Shown one piece after another: positions 1 through 10,500 of a stretch of 64,000 nucleotides of DNA. The notes beneath the pieces were generated by a model. It was not told where the DNA came from. It ran no database searches and saw only the letters and a list, made by a program, of their open reading frames with translations. Source of the stretch: Chryseotalea sanaruensis (GTDB lineage: Bacteria > Bacteroidota > Bacteroidia > Cytophagales > Cyclobacteriaceae); NCBI RefSeq assembly GCF_003990915.1, contig NZ_BHXQ01000002.1, positions 310,001-374,000 of the forward strand, in the 5' to 3' direction. The stretch's first letter is position 1. Every line of letters starts with the position of its first letter. The translations under genes and the position numbers were made by a program.

Positions 1-2294
1 CTATTGTCGGGAATTGTTGTTTCGCAAACACTTAAAGTGTTTGCTACCACCTGTTCGAAAGGAGAGTTTCCAGAAGCGTTTATGGCCGCCACTCTGTAAG
101 TTGTGGCAGAGCCTGGTGTCCTGTTGCGATCAACAAAGTATATTCTTCTTCCTTGTCCATTAGGGGCAGGCGAGGATAAAGTATCCAGAGAAACAAAACT
201 TGTTCCATTGAAATATTGTACAACAAATGCATTCTCATTAAAGGAGTCATCGGTCCAACTTAATGTAACCTCTTCTGTACCCGCACCTGCAACATCAAAA
301 CTTAAAACTGGCGAAGGAGGTATTACTGTTTCATTTGTATAGTATAGCCCGCTAAATGGAAGCAACGCAAAAGCTCTTCCACTTTGAATATTACCTTCTA
401 CAACAAGATTAATGATCTCATAGAAGTCACCAACATTCCCAAATGAAGTTATAGTTGTATAGGTCTCACCTAAATCCCTGGAAACTAAAACTTCTTTTCT
501 ATCACTTCCATCATTTCGGGTAATAAAAATATGCCCTTGATCTGAGACAAACATTTGGCCTCCTGGAGGTGCATCTTTTATAATCCAGTCATTATTATTT
601 TGGAATTGAAATGCCAATTTGTGGATGCTCGATCCCACATCTCCATAAACAAATGTTAAACCCTCTTTAACTTGAAGACTTTTTATATTGTCAATTGCGT
701 GTTCTGTTACAAGAGTAGCTGAAGCTGCAAACGGAAGTGTGGTTAAATCAATTTTATACACTTGGTCGTTACCGCTATCATAATCGTACCATAACAAATA
801 TAACTCGTTAGTTACATCATTACGAACCATTAGTTTCCGGGGAAATCCATCAAGTAAAGGAAGATTCGTAACTGTTGTTGCTGCAGACCAAGTTAGTGCC
901 TGGTCAGACGAGTAATAGAGTTGGCCATTGCCATAATCAAGTCCATATAGTTTCTGAGTGTTGCTGCCCATAGCAACCAAACCAACATCAGTGGGAGGCA
1001 TGATGCCGCGTTCTGTTATAGAATTATTGGATGAATTGTATAGATAACTTTTTTCGCTACCAATTATTAAAGCTGTTTCGGAAAGCTCAAGTGGTAAAAT
1101 GTGTCTGAATCGTTCGCGTGTATGCAGTATATCTGACCAAGTATTATTTACACCTTCAAGTGCATGAACGTTAAATTGGCTTGTTACTAAAACTGTCCCA
1201 TCTGATAAATGTTCCATATCAGTTGGTTCCAATCTGTCTATCCCATTATTCGCAACCACAAAAGAAGTGCCTCCATTAGTTGTCCTGATTACACCACGCG
1301 TTTCAGTTCCTAGAATAAAGCTTGAAACACTACCTCCGGCCAGACATCTTACATCAGCCGTGAGCAACCCTCCTACTCTCTCCCAGAGGAAGCTTCCGTT
1401 AAAGTCTTTTAAGTAAATTTTTCTATTATAATTGTCAACTAAAATCAATTTATCTCCTAGAGAAAGTATAACTTCAGTGCCATAGTTATCTTCAAAATTG
1501 AGATCCTCTAAACCTGTATTGTCTACTAGCCATTCATCTCCTACTCGAAAGTCAGTACCTGCTCCATCAACATCATTAGAATAAATAAATCCAAAGTCTC
1601 TGGTAAAACAGTACATCTGGCTTTCTTGATAATTGTACTCCAGATCAAGCACTACAAAGTTGCCTACGAGGTCAGTTGTTACCTCGATTGCTGATTCACC
1701 ACCATCTATAGAGCGCAGAAGTCCACCTGCCGAACTACTTGCTGCTATAATAATATCACCAAATTCACTTATCTCGATGTCGCGTAATACACCAGCAAAT
1801 GGTTGACCCGTATCAAAACCAAGGTTCCATGTAGCACCCTCATCATCAGAGTAATGAAGGTTACTATGTCCCATACCAATTAATCGACCAGATGGATGTC
1901 TTTTTATTCTTCTTGATTGATGAGAATTTTCATCAGTGTTTTGTTTAGTAAATGTCACCCCGTTATCTATAGAGCGATAAGTATCATTATATGTGAGGAT
2001 GTATATGTTGCCAGATAAAAAATCATATTCAATATCTAATACAACTTCTTTTGCGCTAGATAGTAAGACAGGTGTCCATGTTGTTCCATTATTAGTAGAT
2101 ACGTATGGGTAACCCTCTGGGTAGAAAGGGCTACTACTTGAGGCTGTCGCGAACAGCTTGCCAGTTGAAGTTCTTTCTAAATCAACTATTGTTCCTCCAA
2201 ATGGGCCAGGAACAAAGGACCAAGTGTTTTGGGCATTAGCAACAGATATTGAAGCTAAAAGAAGAATGAGGGTCTGTAAAAGAATTTTTTTCAT
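1..2294 (-). CDS. Secreted BNR/sortilin-like repeat protein with Fn3 domain (3' end outside window)
   Basis: An open frame runs leftward from an ATG at 2294 for 764 codons and leaves the window still open, so the C-terminus is missing. It starts with a signal peptide (MKKILLQTLILLLASISVANAQ) followed by repeated short segments of the type 'STNNGTTW', 'SDDEGATW' and 'TTNGGTSF', which are BNR/Asp-box turns of a beta-propeller. After about residue 660 there is an Fn3-type domain (VTLTWTDDSFNENAFVVQ). The last visible residues (CETTIPDN) match the point just after the first Fn3 domain of the 2195-codon protein at 4584-11153 (CQTYTIPTN), so the two are paralogues and this one probably continues with similar domains and a T9SS sorting signal; the latter is inference. 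It lies 34 bases downstream of the small secreted gene at 2329-3072, matching the order of the second module. Extracellular location is likely; the substrate or ligand is unknown. Confidence 0.85.
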   Translation of the reverse strand, partial: MKKILLQTLILLLASISVANAQNTWSFVPGPFGGTIVDLERTSTGKLFATASSSSPFYPEGYPYVSTNNGTTWTPVLLSSAKEVVLDIEYDFLSGNIYILTYNDTYRSIDNGVTFTKQNTDENSHQSRRIKRHPSGRLIGMGHSNLHYSDDEGATWNLGFDTGQPFAGVLRDIEISEFGDIIIAASSSAGGLLRSIDGGESAIEVTTDLVGNFVVLDLEYNYQESQMYCFTRDFGFIYSNDVDGAGTDFRVGDEWLVDNTGLEDLNFEDNYGTEVILSLGDKLILVDNYNRKIYLKDFNGSFLWERVGGLLTADVRCLAGGSVSSFILGTETRGVIRTTNGGTSFVVANNGIDRLEPTDMEHLSDGTVLVTSQFNVHALEGVNNTWSDILHTRERFRHILPLELSETALIIGSEKSYLYNSSNNSITERGIMPPTDVGLVAMGSNTQKLYGLDYGNGQLYYSSDQALTWSAATTVTNLPLLDGFPRKLMVRNDVTNELYLLWYDYDSGNDQVYKIDLTTLPFAASATLVTEHAIDNIKSLQVKEGLTFVYGDVGSSIHKLAFQFQNNNDWIIKDAPPGGQMFVSDQGHIFITRNDGSDRKEVLVSRDLGETYTTITSFGNVGDFYEIINLVVEGNIQSGRAFALLPFSGLYYTNETVIPPSPVLSFDVAGAGTEEVTLSWTDDSFNENAFVVQYFNGTSFVSLDTLSSPAPNGQGRRIYFVDRNRTPGSATTYRVAAINASGNSPFEQVVANTLSVCETTIPDN

Positions 2295-2328
2295 GCTCAG
2301 ATAGGTCATGTCAGTTTTAAGCTATTTT

Positions 2329-3072
2329 CTAATTGCCAGGAAGATCTGGGACAGGAATTTCTCCATTGGTGTTTCCTGGAGGATTATCGCCTCCACCTCC
2401 ACTACCAGCTAAGGCTACCGCTACACCGCCAATTGCTAACACGGGTACAATTTTAAGTAGCAAAGGAATTTTAGGTGTAACTGCAAAAGGTTGAGAGATG
2501 GCTACGTCTTGCGAATTACGTGAGTCTGTAATTCTAATAATGTAATCCTTGCCTTTGCTTTGATGTTTTGAAATAAAAAGTGTGTAGCTGCCATTATTGG
2601 GTTGATTAGCAACTGCATTAATTTGTTGCCCCCCATTCAAAAACTCAACGGTAACAGGATTGCTATTACCTGGTTTCCAGGTAATAGTATGATTTTTACC
2701 ACGCTTCATTTTTGTCGTAGCCTTTATGTTTGTGAACTTTGCTACTGGGACAAATTGTTTTCCGCGCACTTCAAGTGAAAGCCTGCCTTTATAAGGCCCC
2801 AACTCCTCACGGATACTCCATTCGATTTTTCTGTCGCTTCCAGGCTTAACCTCATTGCCAACATCACCTTTTACTTTTGTTAAAGCTGTGTTGAAATTGC
2901 TCTGGGAGCTGTAAAGCATTATTTGATACTCATTATTGGGGTTACTGTCTTCCAAATCGTAATGCACGATGATTTTCTCACCGGCTAATTCTACTCGTTT
3001 AATTGTAACCTTTTGGGCAAAAGCACAAAAGGGAAACAACAATAATAGAATACTAAGTAATTGTACTCTCAT
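2329..3072 (-). CDS. Secreted Kre9/KNH-like domain protein, copy 2
   Basis: 247 residues with a cleavable signal peptide (to ...FCAFAQ). Residues ~22-105 form a beta-rich domain seen in Bacteroidota secreted proteins (VKGDVGNEVKPGSDRKIEW). Residues ~115-195 resemble the Kre9/KNH Ig-like domain (KRGKNHTITWKPGNSNPV). Near the C-terminus is a hydrophobic segment (IPLLLKIVPVLAIGGVAVAL) followed by a Gly- and Pro-rich tail, so the protein may be anchored by its C-terminus. It is a paralogue of the 248-aa protein at 11180-11926: the two align end to end without obvious gaps except in the tail. Each sits directly upstream of a giant BNR/Fn3 protein, suggesting a partner or anchor role for that protein; this is inference from position only. 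Confidence 0.85.
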   Translation of the reverse strand: MRVQLLSILLLLFPFCAFAQKVTIKRVELAGEKIIVHYDLEDSNPNNEYQIMLYSSQSNFNTALTKVKGDVGNEVKPGSDRKIEWSIREELGPYKGRLSLEVRGKQFVPVAKFTNIKATTKMKRGKNHTITWKPGNSNPVTVEFLNGGQQINAVANQPNNGSYTLFISKHQSKGKDYIIRITDSRNSQDVAISQPFAVTPKIPLLLKIVPVLAIGGVAVALAGSGGGGDNPPGNTNGEIPVPDLPGN

Positions 3073-3138
3073 TGGGGTGGGGGCTAAATGATACTTGAAT
3101 TAAAGTTAGCAAAAAAGCAAACTATATACTTCAATTTA

Positions 3139-3151
3139 GGTACATGTAACT
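3139..3151. promoter_or_regulatory. Shared upstream motif GGTACATGTAACT (candidate promoter/operator)
   Basis: A 13-base motif with a palindromic core (TACATGTA) lies 67-79 bases upstream of the ATG at 3072. The same 13 bases occur 53-65 bases upstream of the paralogous gene at 11926, while most other bases of the two upstream regions differ. Read leftward, both have TTGG, about 14 bases, then TACCT, a possible degenerate Bacteroidota promoter. The rest of the 314-base gap 3073-3386 holds only the hairpin at 3340-3363; nothing else is recognisable. Confidence 0.45.
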
Positions 3152-3330
3152 TACACCAAAGAAAATTCTGCAAATAACATGGCGAGCGTATTATCATCGA
3201 ATTTTCAAGAATTTAAGGTAATCAGCGTAGTAAAGTCTATTTTGAGCTGCCGAAATGTATCAATAAACTGTATGGCTATATGTTTAAGACAGTTTTTTTG
3301 AGTAGTTCTACTTTTTGTAATAAGCTAAAT

Positions 3331-3365
3331 GCAATAAAAAAGGTGAGCCATTTGACCCACCTTCT
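3331..3365 (-). terminator. Rho-independent terminator of the caspase operon
   Basis: Arms at 3340-3345 (AAGGTG) and 3358-3363 (CACCTT), extended by further partial pairing inside. On the minus strand the hairpin is followed by TTTTTTATT. It lies 22-56 bases beyond the stop of the caspase-like gene, and separates that operon from the downstream copy of the secreted module. Confidence 0.7.
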
Positions 3366-3386
3366 TTTTGGAGTAAGATATTGCCA

Positions 3387-4580
3387 TTACCTGGCTACAA
3401 ACACAAAATCACTGCCGGGAGCATTGTCTCCGAATTCACCAAATCTAGGCTGAATCTTCAATTTTTCAACGTATGAGTATATTTCTGGAAGGGTTAAAAC
3501 ACCATCTCTCCCTCCTCTACTTCTTAATGCCTCAATTACGTTTTTTGCAAATGGTGAATGCTTTCCCGCAATACCGTCAGATACATAGGTTTTACCACCC
3601 GAGGTTAAAAACCTTCTCGTCTTATAGGTGAGCTTTCGGGTGATAAACTCTGCAGTGTTCTGCTCCTTGTACACCTCATCCCCAATACCCCTTGATGAAG
3701 CCAAGGCTGCATCAAAAGTTCCGCCAAAGCAAACATCCATAGCCAGAAAAATATGCTCACATGGAATGTTGTTGATGATAGAACGAAGTCGATTGTGCGA
3801 CAGGTAAGTTGTTTTTGCTTCATCGTTAATCAACGATTCGCGTGTTACCACAAAACCTTCACCAAAGGTTTGATCATAATTACCGTGGCCAGCAAAGAAT
3901 ATTAAAAGCTGATCCAGTGGTTTATATTTCTTCTCTGCATACTCACGGATCTTTTTTAGTACATCAGCTTGTGTGCCATTTTCCAGTACATCAACTTTAA
4001 AGCCATAAGTGTTTTTCAATTCGGCTGCAATGGTGCGTGAATCAAATACAGGGTTTACCAAATCTCCCCAGTGGTCGTATTCATCTGTTGCAAAAATCAG
4101 TGCATAATCGGTGCGGTCAAGTTTAGTTGCATCTGCAAGTGATGTCGAGCCAACCGTTACCTTTCTGTAACTAATTGTTTTTTGTCCATCGATGTTCTCT
4201 GCTATAATCTCCAGCAAATTATCACCGTCCATTAATGTAATGTTGCGCTCTACAACAGTGTGAAGCTTTTCTTCGTCTGTGGGTTGTATGGAGGAGCTAC
4301 CACGTGAAGCGGATTGTTCACTTTCTTTTACATTAATAATGATGTTTTTGATGGGTTTATCAGAATCAATTTCTACCCTGATCTTAAATTTGTTCTCCTG
4401 TGCATAGTTTGTTTCTTGCACAGGCGTGATCCAGTTTATAACCGGGATAGTGGTATAAACGAGTCTTTTAGGATCGCTGAAGTCCACCTCGAATTCATTT
4501 GTTCGCGTACTCACGTTTTGAGCCATGGCAACAGCCACACTCAAAATCGTTAACGCTAATGAGAAGAGTCTTTTTTTCAT
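3387..4580 (-). CDS. Exported caspase-family (C14-like) peptidase
   Basis: 397 residues with an N-terminal signal peptide (ending ...VAVAMAQ), so the enzyme acts outside the cytoplasm. Residues ~30-145 form an Ig-like domain. The caspase/gingipain-fold domain starts near residue 157 (DYALIFATDEYDHW) and contains the catalytic dyad: His232 in FFAGHG and Cys284 in MDVCFGGTF. Both key residues are present, so an active cysteine peptidase is expected; specificity cannot be read from the sequence. The start lies 3 bases after the stop of the giant T9SS protein (4584-11153), so the two are almost certainly cotranscribed, and a terminator follows at 3340-3363. A role in processing or release of the neighbouring secreted proteins is plausible inference. 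An intracellular death-effector role like that of eukaryotic caspases is unlikely because of the signal peptide. Confidence 0.9.
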   Translation of the reverse strand: MKKRLFSLALTILSVAVAMAQNVSTRTNEFEVDFSDPKRLVYTTIPVINWITPVQETNYAQENKFKIRVEIDSDKPIKNIIINVKESEQSASRGSSSIQPTDEEKLHTVVERNITLMDGDNLLEIIAENIDGQKTISYRKVTVGSTSLADATKLDRTDYALIFATDEYDHWGDLVNPVFDSRTIAAELKNTYGFKVDVLENGTQADVLKKIREYAEKKYKPLDQLLIFFAGHGNYDQTFGEGFVVTRESLINDEAKTTYLSHNRLRSIINNIPCEHIFLAMDVCFGGTFDAALASSRGIGDEVYKEQNTAEFITRKLTYKTRRFLTSGGKTYVSDGIAGKHSPFAKNVIEALRSRGGRDGVLTLPEIYSYVEKLKIQPRFGEFGDNAPGSDFVFVAR

Positions 4581-4583
4581 ATA

Positions 4584-7500
4584 TTATTTGTTTATCATAA
4601 CCTTTACTTGTTTCGTGCTTCTGCCTGTCTTATTGAAAACATTAACTGATATTAATAGTAAGCCCTCGTGATCGCTTAGTGTTGATGCATCAAAAGAAAG
4701 TTCGTGGTAACCTCCTTTAAACACTCCTCTTGCTACTGTACCCATGCTTCTGCCCATAACATCACTTATTTCCAACGTTACTTGTTGTTGCTCTCCTCCA
4801 TTTTCCGGCAAAGAGAATCTTACTGTTGTTTCTTTATTAGTTGGGTTAGGATAAGCACTACTTACAGCAAAAAACTCTGCACCAATTTTCTCTAGCAGAT
4901 TTACACCAAAGTAAATCTTAAATGTTGAAGACTGTTTTGGATCGAAAATATATGTGCTTGTTTCACGCATGTTAATCACTTGCATGCTACGTTTATCAAG
5001 GAGCATAATCTCCTTGTCGTTATTTCCAAAGCCGGTATTATTCCAGCGCATGGTTGCCAAACCGGTTAGGTTCGAGTTAACAGAGAATTCCCACTCTTGA
5101 TATTGAGCGGTAGGTACGATGTCGCGTGTAAATCTTTTGAAAATATGTTCAGCATGATCAAAATTAATTTCAGCGTAGTCGAAAAATCTTGGAGGGTTAA
5201 CATCATCAAACTCATCGTAGCTGGCAGAAGCAGATGGATGCATACCTACGCCTGCAAATAAATTATTTATGTGATTGTGCTCCAAAGCTAAAGGCAGATG
5301 CCAACTTTCGTCATCAAGGTTTGTTGAAAGGTTATGCTCCATTATTCGTGCACCGGAAGTTTGGCCGGGGAAGGGTACTTGAAGGGTTACCGCGGTCTGC
5401 ACATTTACAAAACCTCCTTGACCAGGCTGTAAAGTATTTCCATCAGTATATGAACCATTTGCAAATGTTTTGAGTGAACCTACATTTGAAGTTGCGTTAT
5501 TAAAACTTCTTACATCATCCCAATTAATGGCTACACTATATGGATTGCCTATCTGGTTCCAACCTTGTACAAGATTCATGGTAAATAGGTTTTCCCTATC
5601 GTAATCAGGTGAAGTGGAATTAGTGAACAATACTTCTTTGGCACCTATAGCGTTCATGAAATAGCCTTTTCCTCTTTCAATAATTGCAAAGTCAGGATAT
5701 TCCTGCCATACTTCTGTATTGCCTGATTTACTATAGCGTAACATCCGCCAGGTATCATCTGCTGCTGCTCCAAAAGTTGAAAAGACATCTGCTATGTTAA
5801 AGTTATTACCATTCAATTGGTAGGGAATCGCTACAATCCTCCAATCTTGAGCGGTTCCGCCTCCACTCAGTGTAATTCTTGGTGCGTTTGATGTATTAAA
5901 AAGAAGTGTTGTTTTATAGTAAGTGTCTGCAACCTCCGGGCTTCTTTTTGTATTGCCTGCCAAATCGGTTGCTACAAAATAATACTCAACACCCATATCA
6001 TCAGCCATGGTATTAGTGAGTTGGGCAGTCCAGTTATTACCACTAGTATTCGAAGCAGCCACCTGATTAAAATTATTATCAGCAACTTTTCTGTGGAAAA
6101 ACGTAAGTCCGGTTACCGCTTTATTATCTGTGGCTACAATATTTAAAGTTGCTGGCGAAAAGCCTTTGTCAAGTGTGTTTACAGAAGAGGGGTCATATGT
6201 AATAGAAGGTGCAGTTACATCTGGTGCTTCAACAGTTGTAAATGTCCAATTGCCTGATGCAATACCTGCATACTCGTTACCAACGTTATCTACAAAAGCT
6301 CCAGCATCAAGTGTTACAGTTAACAACCTCTCATATGGCCAGCCTTCTGCAGGTGCATTAAATGTAATAGCATTAGCCGCAACGGTACCAGTTGCTACAT
6401 CAACATCTAATACAGTTGTTGCGCCATCTAACACAATAAGTTTTTTACCAGCAGTTGCTGTGACTGTATTGGCAAAAGCTACGGTTAAAGCCTGGTCTAT
6501 AATAACGTTAACAGCTGCATTGGCGGGGGAAAGACTGGCTAGCTGTGGTCCATTGCCTACGGTGAATGCCCATGCAGTACCTGTAATAACATTGGAAAAA
6601 TTTCCATAAACATCACTAAAGGCTCCTTCTTCAATGCTTACCGTATAGTTAACTCCCAACTCTAACTTATTGGGAAGGGTAAATTCATATTTGTCACCTG
6701 TTTTAACAGCCATTGTAACATCAATTACAAAGAGTTGCGTGGCAGGGTCACTGCTTTTTACAACAATTAGTTTTTTACCAGCTATTGCTATAGACTCTTC
6801 ATCGAGTGTGATTTCGAGCTTTGTGGATGCTGATACATTTGTAGCACCATTGGCTGGAAGCAGTGTAAGTGTTTGAGGGCCTGTTCCATCCTCAACCACA
6901 AGTAATGTTTGATTAGCTGCCACATTGGTAATAGTCTGCTGAAGACCTGAAGGCCAGAATACCCTTACCGTAGCACTATTTTGATTTGCCAAACCAAAGT
7001 GAGCCGTTAAACTACTCGTGCTTCCATAACCTGATAGTGACTCAACAGCGCGCATCTGCGTTTTAGCATTGGGTGTTGTTATCTCTATTCGCGCCCCAAT
7101 GCCTGATCTGTTCGAGTTTACGCCTTGCAATTTTACCTTAAGCCAACGTGTGCTCGTGCCAGGTACTAACGAGTTTTTTAAGAGAATTGTAGGGAAGTTT
7201 GCATTCTTACCTGTTGCAATATCTAGGGTTCCGTTATTGTCATAATCAGCAAAGGCAAAGGCAATATTGGTTCTGCTTGCATCAGCCGCTACAAGGTATT
7301 CTTGTGCGGTATACTTACTAAAGTTACCAGCACCGTCATTAATATAAAGAACTGCCTGTAAAGAATTCGCTACCACCATATCTAAGTCCCCATCATTATC
7401 AATATCGCCCCAGGCACTACCAAAGGATTGGACAGTTTTAGCCTCTGACAAAACGCTGCCTGTCATCTTTGTGAATGTGCCATCGCCATTGTTACTATAA

Positions 7501-10500
7501 AGCATACTTGGGTAAAAAGGGCTGTTTTCTACTACATAAACATCAAGATCAAGATCATTATCATAATCACCCCATGACAAAGAACGTGACCCCATAAAAT
7601 AATCTTGTTCAAACACAGTTCCACTTACAGGAGTAAATGTGCCATCTCCGTTATTGCTATACAATTGATCAAAATCATTCGCTGTTGTACTAAACCTACT
7701 TCTGATAAAATCCTGATCGCCATCTTTATCATAATCTGCCCAGCTTCCACCCCTGGAGATAGTTGCTTCAGCCGCTATCTCTCCTAGTTCATAGGTTTCA
7801 AACTCACTACTGCTATTTTGGGTAAAAAATCTAAAAAAAGTAGAGGATGATGAAACGTCATCTGAAAATACGGCATCAAGTTTACCATCATTATTAAAGT
7901 CTGCCATGGATGCAAACCAGTTTAAACCAAAGTTATTGGGGGGCACAAGGTTAGTTCGTGTAAAAGATTTATCACCATTATTAATAAAAATATCTCCTCC
8001 GGAAAGGGATCCATTGACAGCAATGTCACTAAACCCATCATTATTGATGTCCCCAACCGAAATAACTCTTAAGGTGGAGGTTTCGAAATCAGATAGTCCT
8101 GGAACGTTAATTTTAGTCAGATTTCCAGTTCCGTCATTTTCAAAAACGGTAATGCCAGTAGCTCCAACAGGTGCATTAAACGGGGTTACCAATAAGTCAT
8201 CGTCATCATCATTGTCAATGTCTATCCAGGCAATACCTTGTGTAGGAAAGTCGTATCCTACTAAACTAATAGCGTCAAATCGCGGTGTTTGGTAAGCTAT
8301 TGAAACTTCAGCAGAGCTTGTTGTTGCACCACCCAGGCTGGTTGCCACTACTCTGTAATAATAGGTCGTTCCTACAGTTAGGGTACTATTATCAATATAT
8401 GAAAATGGAGCTGTTGTAAATGCAGATCCAATATCTACAAATCCAGTTCCGGCAGTAGTTGACCTCTGCACTTGATATTGTTGGGCATAGAGTGAACTAC
8501 CCCAGGTAACCACTACTTCATTCGTACTTTTTACGTAGGCACCAACATTAGTAGGTGCACCAGGAGCAGGGTCTGAAGCATTGAGCGTATACACAGTTGT
8601 TTCTTCTCTGTAGGGGGTATAGTTAGGTCTTGTTTTCCAATGTATCGTTAGTGTATTGGTAACTGCGTCCCAAGTGCCATTTCCATCTCCGTAAACTACT
8701 CCTGGCAAGAGGTATACATTACCACAAACCTCTCTCATTTGAAATTGAGAAGTAGGTGAAATTCCTGGGCTTATGCCGCTCACAGCGTTTGGATTGAGTA
8801 GGCCTGAAATGATATAATTACCAAATCCACCTGTGATACTCACTGGATTATTACTTCCAGCTAAAGTCTGTGTAGTCGCTGTCCAACTCCTATTAGTTGG
8901 GATAGTATAAGTTTGACAATTTTCTATAGTTGTTACAGATGCTTCGTTTGTATAGGCAGAATTGCCTGCAGCACCCACAGCCCTCACCCTATAGAAGTAC
9001 GTGGTGTTATCAAGCGGTACGTTGGTGTTTAGAATTACAAAGTTTAGGCCATTCGGGTTAGCGAAACCCACGCTGTCAAAAGCAGTATTATTGTCTTGTG
9101 ACCGCTCAATAACAAAATAGGATTCATTATTTGAGTTGTCACTCCATTTCAGGGTTAGGGAAAAAGCCGAATAGCTTTCAACAGTTAAATCAGTTGGGGC
9201 AGCGGGTGGTATTACCTGTGTATTACTCTTGTAAACCGGTCCGTAGTGAATAGCTAGATAGGAGAAATTAGCAGGAGAAATAAGAACCTCTAAAGCATAA
9301 TTGTTTATACCAAAATTGTCATTTTCTACCCAGGCATTCCCACCATCAGTAGAAATATACACTCTGCCATTCGATCCAAGCAGGTAAAGTATATTCTGAT
9401 TGATTGCCCGTATACGTCCGTAAGAATAAGGAATGCTTTTCTCTTCCCATGTTTGTCCACCATCTGAAGATATCAATAGTTTATATGTATTTGTAATGGC
9501 CGTTGCAAAAATCTTATCTTCAAAAACTGTAAAAGCATCAGTTAACTCATAGCCAGCCGGGCTTATATCTGTTGCCTGAAAAGTGGTTGAGTTTATCTTA
9601 AAATGTTGCTGCTTGTTAAGTGCATAATTATAAAGATTTATAATAAGGCTTCCGTCAGGCATACTATTTATGCCCGATGTACCATTAATGTAGGTGTCGT
9701 TAGGTGAGGGTAACCCAGTGATTAAATTAGTTGTCCATGTAAGACCGGCATCTACTGATACTGTAAGATTAAACTGAGGCGTACCAGCTGTGCAATTGTA
9801 TGAGGTTACTGTGTAAAAGGTACTAGCATCCAGGTTTTCAAAGTTATTCATATAACTACCACAACCCACCAAAGCCCCTTCAAATACTAAATTCCAGGTG
9901 CTCCCATTATCGGTGGATCTTACCAGTTTTTCGCCATAGGCATAAATGGCAGAACCTATTTTTTTTAGACCTATAAAATTTGCATTAAGTGGTGTGTTGT
10001 ATAAAAAATCCCAGCTCTGCCCATCATCTGTTGATAAAAATAAGCCGAGACCAAGACCTGAAACTCGGATTAGTCTCCCATTATCGGTCATAACGAGGGA
10101 GCCCGGCTCATATCCGCCCAGGCCTGTTATACCATTATTTATTTCATTCCAATTAAAGCCACCATCACTTGATTTAAACATGCCCTTTCTCTGACTTACA
10201 TAAATGGTGTTTACATCAAAAAGAAAGATGCCTTTTAATTCTGAGTACAAGTTGCCATAAATACTCATTGGTGAGGCAACACTTGTCCAGGTTAAAGCAC
10301 CATCAGTACTTTTCCAAAAAGTACTTTCATTCCTTCCAAGGATATTGTTATAACCCTGCCCTCCATAATAAACAGTACTACCTGCCGCATAAATACGTCC
10401 ATTATAAAAGTTGGTATCAGAAATAGTTGATTTCACCGATGTCCATGTGTCCCCATTATTGGTTGATTTAAAAGGACCTTGAAAAGTATTAGCATAGATG

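Noticed and set aside
3387..4580. Caspase gene as part of an intracellular defence (abortive infection) system
   Set aside because: The protein has a clear signal peptide and no sensor, TIR, STAND or gasdermin-like partner nearby; its neighbours are all secreted proteins.
6130..6609. 159-codon rightward frame inside the giant T9SS gene
   Set aside because: Fully opposite Ala/Val/Thr-rich Ig-like repeats with strong coding sense on the other strand; no start context or similarity.
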